Of a stretch of 34,726 nt of DNA, positions 33,180-34,726 are shown one piece after another. The DNA lies in NCBI GenBank assembly GCA_013298565.1, contig JAAFIC010000031.1, positions 1 through 34,726 on the forward strand, in the 5' to 3' direction. This stretch comes from Alphaproteobacteria bacterium (GTDB lineage: Bacteria; Pseudomonadota; Alphaproteobacteria; Elsterales; Elsteraceae). The notes beneath the pieces are model-generated. The model was not told the origin of the DNA, made no database searches, and was given only the letters and a program-made list of their open reading frames with translations. Made by a program: the position numbers and the translations under genes. Each line of letters opens with the position of its first letter. Within the stretch, counting starts at the first letter, position 1.

Positions 33180-34544
33180 ATGAGCACTGCGCCTGTTCAT
33201 ATTATCGGCGGCGGCCTCGCGGGGTCCGAGGCTGCGTGGCAGTTGGCGCAAGCCGGGGTTCCGGTGGTGCTGCACGAAATGCGGCCCCATCGACGCACGG
33301 ACGCCCATCAAACCGATCATCTGGCGGAATTGGTCTGCTCCAACTCCTTCCGCTCCGATGATGCCGAGTATAACGCGGTGGGCGTGCTACACGCCGAGTT
33401 ACGGCAGGCCGGATCGCTGATTTTCCAAGTGGCGGACGCTCATCAAGTCCCGGCAGGCGGGGCGCTCGCCGTGGATCGCGACGGGTTTGCCGCAGCGGTC
33501 ACGGTGGCAATCACCGCGCATCCGCTGATTACGGTCGAGCGCGGCGAGATTACCGGCCTGCCCCCCGCTGACTGGGGGGATGTGATTATCGCGACTGGCC
33601 CGCTCACGTCCGCGCCGTTGGCTGAGGCAATCCGCGCGTTGACGGGCGAAGAGAGTTTGGCATTTTTCGACGCGATTGCCCCCATTGTCCATAAGGACAG
33701 CGTGAACTTCGATCTCGCTTGGTTTCAGTCGCGTTACGATAAAGAAGGGCCGGGTGGCACCGGCTCCGACTATATCAACTGCCCGCTGAATAAAGCGGAA
33801 TATGACGGGTTTATTGCGGCGGTTTTAGCGGGCGATAAGACCGATTTCAAAGAATGGGAGACGAACACCCCCTATTTTGAAGGCTGCCTGCCCATCGAAG
33901 TGATGGCCAGCCGGGGTATCGAAACCTTGCGCTTCGGGCCGATGAAGCCGGTCGGTCTGGATGATCCGCGCACGGGCCGCTGGCCTTATGCCGTCGTGCA
34001 GTTGCGCCAGGATAATAAGCTCGGCACGCTCTATAATATAGTCGGCTTCCAAACCAAGCTGAAATACGCCGAACAGGCGCGGATTTTTCGGATGATTCCG
34101 GGATTGGAAAACGCCGAATTCGCCCGCCTCGGCGGCCTGCACCGCAACACCTTCCTCAACTCCCCGCGTGTGCTGGACGGGCAGTTGCGCCTGAAAGCCG
34201 ATCTGCGCCTGCGCTTTGCTGGCCAAATCACGGGCGTTGAAGGCTATGTGGAAAGCACGGCCATCGGGTTATTGGTCGGGCGCTTCGTTGCCGCCGAAAA
34301 ACTCGGTCAACCGATTGCGCCGCCGCCGGTTACGACCGCTTTGGGCGCGCTGCTGAACCATATCACCGGTGGCGCCAATGCTGAAACCTTCCAACCCATG
34401 AATATCAACTTCGGTCTGTTTGCCGATCTGCCGCCCATTCCCGGCGTAAAAAAAGCCCCCAAAGGCCGCGATCGCAAAGCCGCCCTCGCCCGCCGCGCGC
34501 TGGCCGATTGCGCGGCTTGGTTGGGGCACCGAGACGCGGCTTAA
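33180..34544 (+). CDS. trmFO: Folate-dependent tRNA uridine-54 methyltransferase TrmFO
   Basis: This 454-residue FAD and methylenetetrahydrofolate-dependent enzyme makes ribothymidine (m5U54) in tRNA T loops. It has the FAD motif [16 protein letters not shown], the early [18 protein letters not shown], and the conserved Cys in [15 protein letters not shown]. Further family signatures are [23 protein letters not shown] and [13 protein letters not shown]. The frame is open upstream to 33102, inside the ClpP gene; the ATG at 33180 starts the FAD domain correctly and lies 5 nt after the ClpP stop. TrmFO is typical of Gram-positive and alphaproteobacterial lineages lacking TrmA. Confidence 0.97.
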   Translation: MSTAPVHIIGGGLAGSEAAWQLAQAGVPVVLHEMRPHRRTDAHQTDHLAELVCSNSFRSDDAEYNAVGVLHAELRQAGSLIFQVADAHQVPAGGALAVDRDGFAAAVTVAITAHPLITVERGEITGLPPADWGDVIIATGPLTSAPLAEAIRALTGEESLAFFDAIAPIVHKDSVNFDLAWFQSRYDKEGPGGTGSDYINCPLNKAEYDGFIAAVLAGDKTDFKEWETNTPYFEGCLPIEVMASRGIETLRFGPMKPVGLDDPRTGRWPYAVVQLRQDNKLGTLYNIVGFQTKLKYAEQARIFRMIPGLENAEFARLGGLHRNTFLNSPRVLDGQLRLKADLRLRFAGQITGVEGYVESTAIGLLVGRFVAAEKLGQPIAPPPVTTALGALLNHITGGANAETFQPMNINFGLFADLPPIPGVKKAPKGRDRKAALARRALADCAAWLGHRDAA

Positions 34545-34601
34545 CAATTTCTGAAAGCCCGATTCGGCGGGGGCGTTCTAATAACAGATATGTTTTTAAG
34601 T

Positions 34602-34675
34602 TGGCTGGGAGACTAGGGCTCGAACCTAGATTGGCGGAGTCAGAATCCGCTGTCCTACCATTAGACGATCTCCCA
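34602..34675 (-). tRNA. tRNA-Gln (anticodon CTG)
   Basis: The 74-nt cloverleaf read leftward has acceptor TGGGAGA/TCTCCCA, discriminator G and encoded CCA. The anticodon loop TTCTGAC gives CTG, and the T arm is CTAGG-TTCGAGC-CCTAG. Its promoter would lie at or beyond the right window edge; a small GAGCC-TTT-GGCTC hairpin (34688-34700) is upstream. Confidence 0.96.
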
Positions 34676-34726
34676 ACACGACGAGAGCCAAAGGCTCACT
34701 CGTATTGTGGTGAGTGATTAACACGG

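Overview
The window is a stretch of GC-rich bacterial chromosome, almost entirely housekeeping genes. Gene content points to an alphaproteobacterium, probably Rhodospirillales-like: a PopZ/DUF2497 polar protein, a Pcm-like methyltransferase upstream of a TolC-type protein, folate-dependent TrmFO, a GC-rich fabD-fabG-acpP-fabF-mltG cluster and an extended bS6. The species cannot be named from sequence alone. I see no prophage, CRISPR array, transposase or integrase.

Layout. (1) 1-5.8 kb, minus strand: valS (cut by the left edge), popZ, then a pcm-rhodanese-tolC operon with a candidate promoter at 5833-5861 and a palindrome centred on its -35 box. (2) 5.9-6.4 kb: tRNA-Cys and two identical tRNA-Asn genes. 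(3) 6.4-8.9 kb, minus: sixA-CHAD-marC, tightly packed. (4) 8.9-10.7 kb, plus: a possible 52-codon small ORF, sseA, and a GNAT gene overlapping sseA by ATGA; then a tandem 53-nt palindromic repeat and a convergent VOC gene. (5) 11.1-15.9 kb, minus: fatty-acid synthesis fabD-fabG-acpP-fabF followed by mltG. (6) 16-20.6 kb, plus: rpsF-rpsR-rplI with structured leaders, dnaB, and an AGE-family epimerase. (7) 20.6-22.8 kb: a small alanine-rich protein with a near-perfect ribosome site, an AT-rich segment with a possible structured RNA, and an orphan TRAP solute-binding protein. (8) 22.8-28.3 kb: tRNA-Lys, then minus-strand gyrA, coaD and ilvD. (9) 28.4-32.4 kb: a VOC gene and ssb on minus, divergent uvrA on plus with a LexA-like site inside its promoter. 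(10) 32.5-34.7 kb: a ClpP paralogue and trmFO on plus, tRNA-Gln on minus.

Functionally the window covers translation (valS, tRNAs, three ribosomal proteins, trmFO), replication and repair (dnaB, gyrA, ssb, uvrA), type II fatty-acid synthesis, peptidoglycan trimming (mltG), coenzyme A and branched-chain amino acid synthesis, efflux and sulfur transfer. I did not find a convincing new multi-gene system. The best candidates for something undescribed lie between genes: the possible plus-strand RNA at 21138-21330, the tandem 53-nt repeat, the tolC-operon palindrome, the rpsF and rplI leaders, and the 88-residue orphan protein. Promoter, hairpin and start-codon calls were made by eye and are inferences.
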